Shown here piece after piece: positions 43,266-55,497 of a DNA stretch of 64,000 bases. The stretch's first letter is position 1. Each line of letters begins with the position of its first letter. The notes under the pieces are model-generated. The model did no database searches, had not been told where the DNA came from, and saw nothing but the letters and a program-made list of their open reading frames with translations. Origin of the DNA: Nocardioides albus. GTDB taxonomy: Bacteria > Actinomycetota > Actinomycetes > Propionibacteriales > Nocardioidaceae. The DNA lies in NCBI RefSeq assembly GCF_014648255.1, contig NZ_BMQT01000007.1, forward strand, positions 294,862 through 358,861, given 5' to 3'. Both the position numbers and the translations under genes were made by a program.

Positions 43266-43630
43266 CGTGTGCTCCCTACGGGCGTTGCCTCCGTGCATGA
43301 GGTGTTCGCACAGTGATCCGCCGGATTGTCGGGATCGAACCTGACCGAGATGGTGTTTCCGGGCCGCCAGTGGACTCGGTCCAGCTGGACGTTGCCCAAC
43401 CACACCTGGCCTTCTGCGGGGTAGCTGTAGGAGACCTGGTAACCGCGACCGCGTTCGACCGCGTCGTGGATGGTCACCTCGCCGTAGGTCGTGATGTGAC
43501 TCTGGTCAGGTGCGTTCCTGAACAGCATGACGACGACTAGGAAGAACCCGCCGAACAGGACTATCAACCCGACGCTGAAGAGTCCGAGGACCTTCAGACA
43601 TCCGACTGGACTGCTGGACTCGCTGCTCAC
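43262..43630 (-). CDS. Single-pass membrane protein, DUF3592-like (first of a pair)
   Basis: 122 residues from a GTG start with GGGAAGGTGG upstream. A strong membrane helix (VLGLFSVGLIVLFGGFFLVV) is followed by a beta-rich outer domain, YQVSYSYPAEGQVWLGNVQL and ISVRFDPDNPADH, close to the DUF3592 pattern. Two C-terminal cysteines (HCANTSCTEA). Forms an overlapping gene pair with a related protein downstream, suggesting duplication and a shared complex. Function unknown. Confidence 0.78.
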   Translation of the reverse strand: MSSESSSPVGCLKVLGLFSVGLIVLFGGFFLVVVMLFRNAPDQSHITTYGEVTIHDAVERGRGYQVSYSYPAEGQVWLGNVQLDRVHWRPGNTISVRFDPDNPADHCANTSCTEATPVGSTR

Positions 43631-43749
43631 CGGCGCGCCACCTTCCCGAGAGGCTCAGAGCATGACGTAACCCCATGATGAACGTTCTCGACGGCCAGAG
43701 GTCACTCCGCGGCGGGCGGACTCGCGGCGAGATGTCGGTGGTCGCCCTC

Positions 43750-43755
43750 TAGGGT
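43750..43755 (+). promoter_or_regulatory. -10 box (TAGGGT) for the Nudix gene
   Basis: TAGGGT ends 8 nt before the ATG; no ribosome-binding site. Confidence 0.5.
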
Positions 43756-43763
43756 GCACGAGC

Positions 43764-44351
43764 ATGAGCCCGGAGGACCGACTGCTGACCGACATCACGA
43801 TCATGGTGGACTCGATCGAGCCGGTGGACGACGCGGAGAGCAGCCACATCGCCGACGCGTCGGCGTGGTTGTGCGTGACCGGCGACGTGTTCCGTCGCAC
43901 CACCGCTCCGACCGAGCCGGCCAAGCATCTGGTTTCCTACTTCCTGCTGGTCGACCCGGTCAGCGGTCACATCCTGCTGGGAGATCACCTCAAGTCGGGC
44001 CTGTGGTTGCCGTCAGGCGGTCACGTCGAGCCAGGCGAGAACCCAGCCGACACCGTGCGTCGCGAGTGCGTCGAGGAGCTGGGTGTGGAAGCGCGATTCC
44101 ACCCCGACCTCGGACCACGCCCGTTGTTCATCACCGTGACGACGACCCGGACCGACCGCCCGGACGCGCACACCGACGTCAGCCTCTGGTTCGTCCTCGC
44201 CCACGACCACCGTGACCCGTTGGAGCCCGACGAGCGGGAGTACGCAGGTGTGCGCTGGTGGACGCCATCCGAGATCCGCGCCGCAGATCCGGCACTGTTC
44301 GATCCCCACATGGGCCGGATGCTCGACAAGCTGAAGACCCTCGGCGCCTGA
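43764..44351 (+). CDS. Nudix hydrolase
   Basis: 195 residues. The complete Nudix box GX5EX7REX2EEXG is seen as GHVEPGENPADTVRRECVEE followed by LGV near residue 91. This family cleaves nucleoside diphosphates linked to another moiety; substrate not predictable. The N-terminal 50 residues are an additional helical segment. Probably monocistronic with a leaderless start; convergent with the YhcG-type nuclease gene, stops 3 bp apart. Confidence 0.9.
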   Translation: MSPEDRLLTDITIMVDSIEPVDDAESSHIADASAWLCVTGDVFRRTTAPTEPAKHLVSYFLLVDPVSGHILLGDHLKSGLWLPSGGHVEPGENPADTVRRECVEELGVEARFHPDLGPRPLFITVTTTRTDRPDAHTDVSLWFVLAHDHRDPLEPDEREYAGVRWWTPSEIRAADPALFDPHMGRMLDKLKTLGA

Positions 44352-44354
44352 GGC

Positions 44355-45356
44355 TCACTCGGGACCGCTCAGCTCCTGCTGGAGCCGCTCGACGCTCGGC
44401 AGGCTGGCCTGCAGCTGATACTCAGCCACGCCAAGAGGTTGTGTCGAACCGCGCAGGGAGTATTCGGCGACGACCTGATTGCGGCTCTGGCACAACAGGA
44501 TGCCGATCGTCGGGGCATCGTCGGCGTGCGCCATTTCCCCGTCTACCGCCGCCAGATAGAAGTTGAGCTGGCCCAGGTGCTCGGGCCTGAACTTCCCGGC
44601 CTTGAGCTCGATGACGACATAGCAGCGCAACTTCAAGTGATAGAAGAGCAGGTCGATGAAGAAGTCCTCGCCGCCGACCTCGAGCAACACCTGACGCCCG
44701 ACGTAGGCGAATCCGACACCGAGCTCGACCAAGAACTCGGTGACGTGGTCGACGAGTGCCTGTTCGATGACCCGCTCGCGCACCTCATGGCCGACCCCGA
44801 GGAACTCGAAGTTGTAGGGGTCCTTGACGATCTCTCGAGCGAGATCGGAGGTCTCGGCCGGAAGCGTGCGTTCGAAGTTGCTGATCGCCCGACCTGAGCG
44901 CTCGAGGGTCCGGAGACTGATGTGATGGACCAGCACGGCCCTGGACCAGCCGTGTTCGACCGCCTTCGCGGCGTAGGCCAGGCGCTCATCGGCGCTCTTC
45001 AGCTTGCTGAACAGCTCGATGTTGTGACCCCAGGACAGATTGTCCAACGGCCATTGGACAATCGCCTCACGTGGCCATGCCCTTGCGAAGGAGCGCATGT
45101 ACATCAGATTTGCGCGTGAGAGCCCGGTCATCCCGGGAAAGGCTCGACGAAGATCGCCAGCGAGACGTTCAACGATCTTGCTACCCCAGCCCTCGGCTTC
45201 CTGCTTGACCACGATCTCGTGGCCAATATCCCAGTAGAGCCGAATCATCGCGGCGTTGAGCGCGACCGACGCTTGTTGCTGCGCACTGCGGATGTGCGTC
45301 TTGAGGTCGTCTAGCCACGTGGCGTACCCGTCGGGCAGGGAGACTGAGTCCGACAT
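44355..45356 (-). CDS. YhcG/DUF1016 family PDDEXK nuclease
   Basis: 333 residues. N-terminal DUF1016 part (ALNAAMIRLYWDIGHEIVVK, WGSKIVERLAGDLRRAFPGM, GLSRANLMYMRSFARAW). The C-terminal PDDEXK nuclease domain has FFIDLLFYH carrying the Asp and CYVVIELKAGKF carrying ExK, near residue 245. The family is widespread, scattered and often found with restriction or mobile elements; its biological role is not settled. AAGGAGAA precedes the ATG. No partner methylase or integrase is close by. A perfect hairpin sits 29 bp upstream. Confidence 0.9.
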   Translation of the reverse strand: MSDSVSLPDGYATWLDDLKTHIRSAQQQASVALNAAMIRLYWDIGHEIVVKQEAEGWGSKIVERLAGDLRRAFPGMTGLSRANLMYMRSFARAWPREAIVQWPLDNLSWGHNIELFSKLKSADERLAYAAKAVEHGWSRAVLVHHISLRTLERSGRAISNFERTLPAETSDLAREIVKDPYNFEFLGVGHEVRERVIEQALVDHVTEFLVELGVGFAYVGRQVLLEVGGEDFFIDLLFYHLKLRCYVVIELKAGKFRPEHLGQLNFYLAAVDGEMAHADDAPTIGILLCQSRNQVVAEYSLRGSTQPLGVAEYQLQASLPSVERLQQELSGPE

Positions 45357-45384
45357 AGCGTTCTCCTTGGAGGTGTGCGAATCA

Positions 45385-45406
45385 CCGCCTGCGATTGCAG
45401 GCGGTA
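45385..45406 (-). promoter_or_regulatory. Perfect hairpin upstream of the YhcG-type nuclease
   Basis: ACCGCCTGC and GCAGGCGGT enclose GATT (9-bp stem). On the minus strand it lies about 30-50 nt before the start codon, in the leader or promoter. Could be an operator or mRNA hairpin; no further evidence. Confidence 0.45.
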
Positions 45407-45526
45407 CGTTCGCCGCTCCTGGAGGCGCCTGTGGCGCTATTACTTACCCTCGCGACTGGCGGCCCCTTCTCGCAGACCTGGCTGGCCCGGTACTTCGGAG
45501 TGATCGCCTGAGTTGGCTCGATTAGA

Positions 45527-45787
45527 TCATCTGCTCGTCGCTGCGCCCGGTAGGCACGGCGCAGGCAAGTCGATCGACGAGTCGCCCGGGACGTATTCGG
45601 CCACCTCCTCGAGCCAGGCCGTCGCCCGCTCGTCGATCGCTCCGAACTCCGGTTCACCGCTCACCACGAGCGCGGCGTGGCCGCCTCCGGAGGGTGGATA
45701 GTGGGCGTCGGCCGCCCCGAACCTCGTCGCCACGGTCACAGGACAGGGCGAGGTGTGTGGAACACCGGTGAGCGGGATATCGGCCAC
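45527..45787 (-). CDS. Hypothetical protein, 86 aa
   Basis: Unrecognised. GTG start without a ribosome-binding site; a CATACT box lies 7-8 nt upstream, so a leaderless transcript is possible. Sequence has coding-like composition (GAIDERATAWLEEVAEYVPG) but no motif, signal peptide or membrane helix. Divergent from the AIM24-family gene across 58 bp. Could be a remnant of a larger gene. Between it and the YhcG-type gene there are about 170 bp with no gene. Confidence 0.4.
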   Translation of the reverse strand: MADIPLTGVPHTSPCPVTVATRFGAADAHYPPSGGGHAALVVSGEPEFGAIDERATAWLEEVAEYVPGDSSIDLPAPCLPGAATSR

Positions 45788-45845
45788 ATGCCAGTATGGA
45801 CCGGAGCCGACTGAGATGGGTCGGCCGAAGTTTCAGAGGGTGGAG

Positions 45846-46835
45846 ATGACGGACGCAGCGTGGTACCCGGACCCGACCGGTCAGGCCGAGCTTCGCTACT
45901 ACGACGGGAGCCAGTGGACCGAGCACGTGTCCACAGGCGGGCAGCAGTCGACGGCGCCGCTGACGCCACCTCAGGCTTCCGTCGAGCAGGAGGCCCCGAC
46001 ACAGGTCGGTTCGGCGCAGGCGCAGGCCGCTCAGGCCGCGTACGGCGAAAACGCCCAGGCCGCCTACGCTGACAGCGCTCAGGCTCAGCCGGCGCAGGCT
46101 GCGGCGTCCCAGTACGGGCAGCAGGCCGCCCAGGCCCAGCAGCCCGCGGGCGACCCGTTCGCGGGGATCTCGGGTGACCTGATCGACGGTCGCTTCGCCG
46201 AGGTCCAAGGCGAGGGCGCGGTGCTGCAGAACAAGCGGCTCCTGCGCGTACGCGTCGGAGAGCCGTTCCAGGCACGCCAGGGCGCGATGGTCGCCTACCA
46301 GGGCAACGTGCAGTTCAAGTACCAGAGCGGGGGCATGGGCAAGTTCCTCAAGCGCGCCGTCACCGGCGAGGGCCTGAGCCTGATGGGCGTCGAGGGGCAG
46401 GGAGACGTCTTCCTGGCCGACTCGGCCAACGAGGTCCACATCCTCCGGCTGAACAACTCCGGCATCTCGATCAACGGTGACCACGTGCTCGCCTTCTCCG
46501 GCAGCCTGCAGTGGAACATCGAGCGCGTGCAGGGCGCGGGCATGCTCACCGGTGGTCTCTTCAACACCACGCTCCGCGGCACCGGCTGGGTAGCGGTGAC
46601 CACCCAGGGAGACCCGGTCGTCCTCAACGCCGCCGAGGCACCCACCTTCGCCGACACCGACGCAGTGGTCGGCTGGTCGCTCGGTCTCCAGACCACCCTG
46701 CAGAAGTCGATGACCGCCGGTGCGCTCATCGGCCGCGGCAGCGGCGAGGCGTTCCAGGTCGCCTTCCACGGCGCCGGCTTCGTCATCGTGCAGCCGTCCG
46801 AGGGCGGGCGCGTCCCGCCCCACTCGCACAACTGA
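45846..46835 (+). CDS. AIM24 family protein with N-terminal DUF2510 domain
   Basis: 329 residues. Residues 1-27 are a DUF2510 motif (WYPDPTGQAELRYYDGSQWT), an actinobacterial module often at the N-terminus of membrane-associated proteins. An Ala/Gln-rich low-complexity linker (about residues 35-100) follows, then an AIM24 (DUF124) beta-sandwich: MVAYQGNVQFKYQSGGMGKF, LNNSGISINGDHVLAFSGSL and GEAFQVAFHGAGFVIVQPSE. Function in bacteria unknown. The ATG preceded by GGGTGGAG is used. Last gene before the car leader; no terminator hairpin is evident after it. Confidence 0.9.
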   Translation: MTDAAWYPDPTGQAELRYYDGSQWTEHVSTGGQQSTAPLTPPQASVEQEAPTQVGSAQAQAAQAAYGENAQAAYADSAQAQPAQAAASQYGQQAAQAQQPAGDPFAGISGDLIDGRFAEVQGEGAVLQNKRLLRVRVGEPFQARQGAMVAYQGNVQFKYQSGGMGKFLKRAVTGEGLSLMGVEGQGDVFLADSANEVHILRLNNSGISINGDHVLAFSGSLQWNIERVQGAGMLTGGLFNTTLRGTGWVAVTTQGDPVVLNAAEAPTFADTDAVVGWSLGLQTTLQKSMTAGALIGRGSGEAFQVAFHGAGFVIVQPSEGGRVPPHSHN

Positions 46836-46921
46836 GCCTGACCGGACTGGGTCGACTGCCGCGTACGTCACACTGCTGGCGTACGCGGCGGACGCCAACT
46901 GCCGTCAACCGGCATCTGCTT

Positions 46922-46991
46922 GATACTGTCACGAGCAAGTTGACCGACATCCTTTAAGCACCGTCCTGTGAGGCGGAGAAGGAGGTACGGC
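46922..46991 (+). promoter_or_regulatory. carA promoter region and PyrR-binding leader
   Basis: GATACT at 46922-46927 may be the -10 box. The leader has ATCCTTTAA at 46949-46957 and CCGTCCTGTGAGGCGGAGAA at 46961-46980, matching the pyrR leader at almost all positions, then GGAGG as ribosome-binding site. The conserved core overlaps the translation start region, so PyrR binding should block carA translation. Confidence 0.8.
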
Positions 46992-48128
46992 GTGCCGCTG
47001 CATGCCCACAAAGAAGCACTCCTCGTACTCGAGGATGGTCGAACGTTCCGGGGTGAGTCGTTCGGAGCCGAAGGGGAGACCTTCGGCGAGGCGGTCTTCT
47101 CCACCGGCATGACCGGTTACCAGGAGACGCTGACCGACCCGAGCTACCACCAGCAGGTGGTCGTGATGACCGCGCCCCACGTCGGCAACACCGGCGTGAA
47201 CGACGAGGACCCCGAGTCGCGTCGGATCTGGGTGGCCGGATACGTCGTACGCGACCCAGCCCGGGTGCCCTCCAACTGGCGCGCCCAGCGCACCCTCGAC
47301 GACGACCTGCGCGACCATTCCGTCGTGGGCATCGCGGGCATCGACACCCGAGCCCTGACCCGCCACCTGCGTGAGCGCGGGGCGATGCGCGTCGGGATCT
47401 CGACGATCGACACCGACCCCGAGGTCCTGCTGAAGAAGGTGCTCGCCTCCGCCGAGATGAGCGGCGCGAACCTCTCGGACGCGGTCAGCACCGCCGAGGC
47501 GTACGTCGTCCCCGCGGAGGGCGAGAAGCGCTTCACCGTCGCGGCCCTCGACCTCGGCATCAAGGAGATGACCCCGCAGCGGATGGCCGAGCGCGGCATC
47601 GAGGTCCACGTCCTCCCGGCGACGGCGACGCTCGAGGACGTGAAGGCCGTCAACCCCGACGGGCTCTTCTATTCCAACGGCCCCGGCGACCCGGCCGCGA
47701 CCACCGGCCAGGTGGAGCTGCTCCAAGCAGCGCTGGCCGAGAACATCCCCTACTTCGGCATCTGCTTCGGCAACCAGCTCTTCGGCCGCGCGCTCGGCTT
47801 CGGGACGTACAAGCTGAAGTACGGTCACCGCGGGATCAACCAGCCGGTCATGGACCTCACCACGCGCAAGGTTGAGGTGACCGCCCACAACCACGGCTTC
47901 GCCGTCGACGCGCCGATCGACGAGGAGACCACGACGCCGTACGGCATCGCGACCGTCTCCCACGTCAACCTCAACGACGACTGCGTCGAGGGCCTCGAGC
48001 TCAAGGACGCCGAGACCGGGAAGCTCAAGGGCTTCTCCGTCCAGTACCACCCGGAGGCAGCGGCCGGCCCGCACGATGCCGCCTACCTCTTCGACCGGTT
48101 CATCTCTCTCATGGCGAAGGAGGTCTGA
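46992..48128 (+). CDS. carA: Carbamoyl-phosphate synthase, glutaminase subunit
   Basis: 378 residues. Supplies ammonia from glutamine to CarB. The N-terminal CarA-specific domain ([33 protein letters not shown]) is followed by the class I amidotransferase domain with nucleophile Cys in [16 protein letters not shown] near residue 256 and the His in [13 protein letters not shown] near residue 350. The GTG start after GGAGGTAC matches the family N-terminus. Three bases separate it from carB. Confidence 0.96.
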   Translation: MPLHAHKEALLVLEDGRTFRGESFGAEGETFGEAVFSTGMTGYQETLTDPSYHQQVVVMTAPHVGNTGVNDEDPESRRIWVAGYVVRDPARVPSNWRAQRTLDDDLRDHSVVGIAGIDTRALTRHLRERGAMRVGISTIDTDPEVLLKKVLASAEMSGANLSDAVSTAEAYVVPAEGEKRFTVAALDLGIKEMTPQRMAERGIEVHVLPATATLEDVKAVNPDGLFYSNGPGDPAATTGQVELLQAALAENIPYFGICFGNQLFGRALGFGTYKLKYGHRGINQPVMDLTTRKVEVTAHNHGFAVDAPIDEETTTPYGIATVSHVNLNDDCVEGLELKDAETGKLKGFSVQYHPEAAAGPHDAAYLFDRFISLMAKEV

Positions 48129-48131
48129 GCG

Positions 48132-51463
<3,332 letters not shown>

Positions 51464-51467
<4 letters not shown>

Positions 51468-52504
51468 AGCCATACCGGACCCTGTTCGACAAGGTACTGA
51501 CGAAGACGGATCCGGAGCGTGCCCACCAGCAGGCTTTCGCCGCGATCCGGGCCGCCGGGCCGGCGCTGTCCAGGACACGTACGCCCGGATCCCCGGTGCA
51601 CACGATGGGGCTCACCTTCCCGAACGTGATCGGGCTGGCCGCGGGCTTCGACAAGAATGCGGTCGGGATCGACGCGCTGGGCGGGCTCGGCTTCGGGCAC
51701 GTCGAGATCGGCACGGTCACCGGGGAGGGGCAGCCGGGCAACCCCGCGCCGCGCCTGTTCCGGCTGCCCGCCGACCGCGCCGTGATCAACCGGATGGGCT
51801 TCAACAACGACGGTGCCGAGGCGGTCGCTGCCCGGCTGGCGAGCCGGCTGGAGCGGCGTGGCACCGCCACGGGCGGGCCGGTCCTCGGCATCAACATCGG
51901 CAAGACGAAGCTCGTGCCGGAGGACGACCAGGCGGCCGTCGAGGCCGACTACGCCAAGTCGGCGCGGCTGCTGGCCCCGTACGCCGACTACCTGGTGGTC
52001 AACGTCTCCTCGCCCAACACGCCCGGCCTGCGCAGCCTGCAGTCGGTCGAGAAGCTGCAGCCGCTGCTGGAGCACGTCCGCTCCATCGCCGACCAGGTCA
52101 CCAAGCACCGGGTCCCGCTGCTGGTCAAGATCGCTCCCGACCTGGCCGACTCCGACGTCGTCGAGGTCGCCGACCTGGCCGGCGCGATCGGCCTGGACGG
52201 GATCATCGCGACCAACACCACCATCGGCCGCGAGCACCTCGCCTCGACGCCCGCCGAGATCACCGCGGCAGGCGCCGGCGGTCTCTCCGGTGCTCCGCTC
52301 AAGGCGCGCGCGCTCGATGTCCTGCGGCTGCTCCGCAGCCGGGTCAGCCCCGAGATGACGCTCATCGGTGTCGGTGGCATCGCCACCGTCGAGGACGCCC
52401 GCGAGCGCCTCGCGGCAGGTGCGGACCTGCTCCAGGGCTACACCGGGTTCATCTACGAAGGGCCCGGCTACGCCCGCCGGATCGCGAACGGGGCGGCTCG
52501 ATGA
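51464..52504 (+). CDS. pyrD: Dihydroorotate dehydrogenase, class 2 (quinone)
   Basis: 346 residues. Class 2 enzymes oxidise dihydroorotate to orotate at the membrane using quinone. The N-terminal helical extension ([20 protein letters not shown]) that forms the quinone site is present. Catalytic Ser lies in [15 protein letters not shown] near residue 183; FMN contacts in [12 protein letters not shown] and the C-terminal [16 protein letters not shown]. Translation coupled to carB (GTGA) and to pyrF (ATGA). Confidence 0.96.
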
Positions 52505-53406
52505 CCTTTGGTGCCCGCTACGCCACCGCCCTCGCCGAGCGGGGGAGGCTCTGCGCCGGGATCGACCCGCACGCCTCGCTGCTCCTCGACTGGGGCCTGA
52601 ACGACGACCTCGCCGGCCTGGAGAGGTTCGCGCTGACCGCGGTCGAGGGCCTGGCGCCCTACGTGCCCGTGGTCAAGCCGCAGAGCGCGTTCTACGAGCG
52701 TTTCGGCTCGCGTGGTGTCGCGGTGCTGGAGCGGGTCATCGCGGAGTCGAAGGCCGCCGGGGCGCTGGTGCTCCTCGACATCAAGCGCGGCGACATCGGT
52801 TCGACCAGCCAGGCGTACGCGGATGCCTATCTCGATCCCGCGAGCCCGCTGGGCTCCGACGCGGTGACGGTGAGCCCCTATCTCGGCTTCGGCTCGCTGA
52901 TGCCGTTCGTCGAGACGGCCACGAAGTTCGACGCCGGGCTGTTCGTGCTCGCCCTGACCTCCAACAAGGAGGGCCCCGAGGTGCAGCACGCGACGGTCGA
53001 GGACGGCCGCAGCGTCGGCCAGGTCATGCTCGACCACCTGCGCCGCCTGAACGAGGCCGAGACGCCCCTGGGCTCCTTCGGCGCGGTCGTCGGTGCGACG
53101 ATCGAGACGACCGGAGCGAGGTCGGGCGGCGAGCTTGCTCGTCCGTCCGCGCCGAGCGAGGGAGTAAGCGAGCGCAGCGAGCACGGTGCGGACGGCGCCG
53201 GCGTGGCGTACGACTTCGGGTTCAACGGCCCCATCCTGGCGCCAGGCTTCGGCGAGCAGGGCGGCACCCCGGCCGATCTCGCCCGCATCTTCGGCGCCGC
53301 CAACGCCAACGTCGTAGCCAGCACCAGCCGCGGCCTGCTCCGCAAGGGCCCGGACGTGGCCGCCCTGCGCGACGAGGCCCTCCGTCTGCGCGACGAGCTC
53401 GGCTGA
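52501..53406 (+). CDS. pyrF: Orotidine-5'-phosphate decarboxylase (type 2) with an inserted coding repeat
   Basis: 301 residues. Decarboxylates OMP to UMP. N-terminal [31 protein letters not shown] and the catalytic array [20 protein letters not shown] near residue 97 are as in the longer bacterial type. Around residues 200-225, between FGAVVGATI and the phosphate-binding [16 protein letters not shown], about 25-30 extra residues ([20 protein letters not shown] and onward) are encoded by a dispersed 66-bp repeat. The catalytic Lys/Asp set is intact, so the enzyme is probably functional if the loop tolerates it. Last gene of carAB-pyrDF. Confidence 0.94.
   Translation: MTFGARYATALAERGRLCAGIDPHASLLLDWGLNDDLAGLERFALTAVEGLAPYVPVVKPQSAFYERFGSRGVAVLERVIAESKAAGALVLLDIKRGDIGSTSQAYADAYLDPASPLGSDAVTVSPYLGFGSLMPFVETATKFDAGLFVLALTSNKEGPEVQHATVEDGRSVGQVMLDHLRRLNEAETPLGSFGAVVGATIETTGARSGGELARPSAPSEGVSERSEHGADGAGVAYDFGFNGPILAPGFGEQGGTPADLARIFGAANANVVASTSRGLLRKGPDVAALRDEALRLRDELG
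53100..53165. repeat. In-frame coding repeat, copy 2 (inside pyrF)
   Basis: 66 bp identical to 19719-19784 except one base (C to T). Extended by GAGCGCAGCGAGC-type sequence to about 53182. Read in the same frame in both host genes. Confidence 0.9.
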
Positions 53407-53413
53407 CGGTCGA

Positions 53414-53476
53414 GATACGACGGGACGTTCGTGTCGGTCTACCGGCTGGTAACCGACAAGAACGTCCCGTCGTATC
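53414..53476. terminator. Long palindrome closing the carAB-pyrDF operon
   Basis: Outer perfect 17-bp stem (GATACGACGGGACGTTC with its complement), one mismatch, then a 7-bp inner stem (TGTCGGT/ACCGACA). No T-run. Same type of structure as after aroB and pyrC. Confidence 0.65.
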
Positions 53477-53504
53477 CAGTTCGCGACCCGTCGCGGGAGG
53501 CTGG

Positions 53505-53510
53505 CAGACT
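53505..53510 (+). promoter_or_regulatory. -10 box (CAGACT) for the lipoprotein gene
   Basis: CAGACT ends 6 nt before the ATG, no ribosome-binding site; identical box and spacing as at the TetR gene. Confidence 0.45.
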
Positions 53511-53516
53511 GGACCG

Positions 53517-53966
53517 ATGACCAGTCTTCGGATGGGCGTCCAGCTTTTCGTCGTCTCGATGCTCGCCATGACGCTGAGCTCGTGCGGCGACCCGATCGAC
53601 GGCTACTGCGAGTCCTTGAAGGGGCACCAGGAGGAGCTGACGAACACGCTGGGGGAGGGCGACACGGGTGGGCTGATCGCCGCCCTGCCGATCTTCGAGG
53701 ACCTCGAGCGCAACGCTCCCGACGACATCAAGAAGGACTGGAAGACGCTCAACACGGCGATCTCCGGGCTCAGCGACGCCCTGGACGAGGCCGGTGTCAG
53801 CGCCGACGACTTCGAGAACGGTGAGCCGCCGGAGGGGATCTCCGAGGCCGAGGCGAAGAAGGTCGCCGACGCCGCCACGCAGGTGAGCAGCACGAAGACC
53901 CAGGAGGCATCCGTACGCGTCCAGCAGCAGGCGCGAGACGTCTGCCACACGTCGCTGACGCTGTGA
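53517..53966 (+). CDS. Putative lipoprotein, function unknown
   Basis: 149 residues. Signal peptide MTSLRMGVQLFVVSMLAMTL followed by the lipobox LSSC, so Cys23 is probably lipidated. The mature part is acidic and helical (CESLKGHQEELTNTLGEGDT; SEAEAKKVADAATQVSSTKT) with two further cysteines (YCES, VCHTS) that may form a disulfide. No named family recognised. Its own transcript between the pyrF palindrome and mihF. The reading frame is open much farther upstream, but that part shadows pyrF. Confidence 0.82.
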   Translation: MTSLRMGVQLFVVSMLAMTLSSCGDPIDGYCESLKGHQEELTNTLGEGDTGGLIAALPIFEDLERNAPDDIKKDWKTLNTAISGLSDALDEAGVSADDFENGEPPEGISEAEAKKVADAATQVSSTKTQEASVRVQQQARDVCHTSLTL

Positions 53967-54139
53967 ACCAGTTGGCCATCTGATGGACGCCAGTTAGGCG
54001 ACCCCGATTGCCGCTGCGGCAACGGAATGGCTAGATTGGCGCGAGCGCTTATTTCAGCGCTCAGCCGGGGGCACGATCCCTGTACCGCGCGACCCGGTTG
54101 CCCTGTCGAGTACACACTTGAACGTGAAAGGGAGTCTTC

Positions 54140-54460
54140 GTGGCTCTGCCTCCGGACATCACCCCTGAACAGCGCGCTGCCGCGCTCGCGAAAGCCGCGG
54201 CGTCGCGCCAGGAACGGGCTGCTGTCAAGAACAAGGTCCGCACTGGCGGCATGTCCGTCGCCGAGGTCATCGAGGAGGGGAAGAAGAACGAGGTCGTCGG
54301 CAAGATGAAGGTCATCGACCTGCTCACCTCCCACCCCGGCCTCGGCGAGGTGCGGGCGACCCAGATGATGGAGCGTCTCGGCATCGCGATGAGCCGCCGT
54401 GTGCAGGGCCTCGGCCCGAAGCAGGTGGCCGCGTTGGTCGAGGAGTTCGCTCGGCGATGA
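54140..54460 (+). CDS. mihF: Integration host factor, actinobacterial type (mIHF)
   Basis: 106 residues, nucleoid-associated DNA-bending protein found only in actinobacteria. Conserved features are [20 protein letters not shown] at the N-terminus and the H2TH-like [19 protein letters not shown] near residue 62, followed by [21 protein letters not shown] start with GAAAGGGAG upstream. It overlaps gmk (ATGA), the standard arrangement mihF-gmk-rpoZ-coaBC-metK-priA. Confidence 0.96.
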   Translation: MALPPDITPEQRAAALAKAAASRQERAAVKNKVRTGGMSVAEVIEEGKKNEVVGKMKVIDLLTSHPGLGEVRATQMMERLGIAMSRRVQGLGPKQVAALVEEFARR

Positions 54461-55092
54461 GTCTGATGACGGACGAGAAGACCACGGCTGGAGCGGGCGA
54501 GAGCCAGGAGAACCGACTGGTCGTCCTGGCCGGTCCGACCGCGGTCGGCAAGGGCACCGTCTCAGCGGCGGTCCGTGACGGCCACCCCGAGGTCTTCTTG
54601 TCCGTCTCAGCGACGACCCGGAAGCCTCGCGAGGGCGAGGTCCACGGGGTGCACTACCTGTTCGTCTCGGACGAGGAGTTCGACGCGATGATCGCCGGCG
54701 GCGAGCTTCTGGAGTGGGCCACGGTCCACAACATGGCGCGCTATGGCACTCCGCGTGGTCCCGTCGACAAGGCGCTGGCCGAGGGTCGCCCGGCGATGCT
54801 GGAGATCGACCTGCAGGGCGCCCGGCTCGTGCGCGAGACCATGCCCGAGGCCATCTTCGTGTTCCTGGCTCCGCCGAGCTGGGACGAGCTCGTCCGGCGC
54901 CTGGTCGGTCGCGGCACCGAGACCGAGGCCGAACGCGAGCGTCGCCTGCAGACCGCACAGGTCGAGCTGGCGGCGGAGAAGGAGTTCGACGTCACCATCG
55001 TCAACCACGAAGTTCATCAGGCAGCCGATGAGTTGGTAACCTTGATGACGCTCGGGGTTCCGAGCAAGAAATCCGACCAAGCCGACAAGTGA
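54457..55092 (+). CDS. gmk: Guanylate kinase
   Basis: 211 residues. Phosphorylates GMP to GDP. P-loop [12 protein letters not shown] near residue 26; GMP-binding [20 protein letters not shown] and [18 protein letters not shown]; lid and adenine region [20 protein letters not shown] second ATG four codons in is an alternative start. Coupled to mihF by overlap. Confidence 0.96.
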   Translation: MSLMTDEKTTAGAGESQENRLVVLAGPTAVGKGTVSAAVRDGHPEVFLSVSATTRKPREGEVHGVHYLFVSDEEFDAMIAGGELLEWATVHNMARYGTPRGPVDKALAEGRPAMLEIDLQGARLVRETMPEAIFVFLAPPSWDELVRRLVGRGTETEAERERRLQTAQVELAAEKEFDVTIVNHEVHQAADELVTLMTLGVPSKKSDQADK

Positions 55093-55099
55093 GGCTCAC

Positions 55100-55429
55100 G
55101 TGGCTGCCCCTCAGATCGACGCCCAGGGCGTGACCAACCCCTCGATCGACGACCTGCTGACGAAGACCGACAGCAAGTACAAGCTGGTTCTCTACAGCGC
55201 CCAGCGGGCTCGCCAGATCAACGCCTACTACTCGCAGCTCGGGGAGGGCCTGCTGGAGTACGTCGGCCCCCTCGTCGACACCCACGTCCAGGAGAAGCCC
55301 CTCTCGATCGCGCTGCGCGAGATCAACGAGGACCTGCTGACCTGCGAGGACATCGACCCGGCCGAGCTGGCCGCCCAGGCTGCCGCTGCTCAGGCAGCTG
55401 CCGCCGAAGCGCCTGCCGCCGACGCCTGA
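55100..55429 (+). CDS. rpoZ: RNA polymerase omega subunit
   Basis: 109 residues. Assists assembly of beta prime and may bind ppGpp. Conserved [40 protein letters not shown] and [15 protein letters not shown]. The Ala-rich C-terminal tail is lineage-typical. GTG start with GTGAGGCT upstream, 7 bp after gmk. Confidence 0.95.
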   Translation: MAAPQIDAQGVTNPSIDDLLTKTDSKYKLVLYSAQRARQINAYYSQLGEGLLEYVGPLVDTHVQEKPLSIALREINEDLLTCEDIDPAELAAQAAAAQAAAAEAPAADA

Positions 55430-55497
55430 TCTCAGGTCTTCCGCTGTCCACCAACAGCACCACCCCGGCCGCCGCTCTCGACGAGCGGCGGCCGAAA

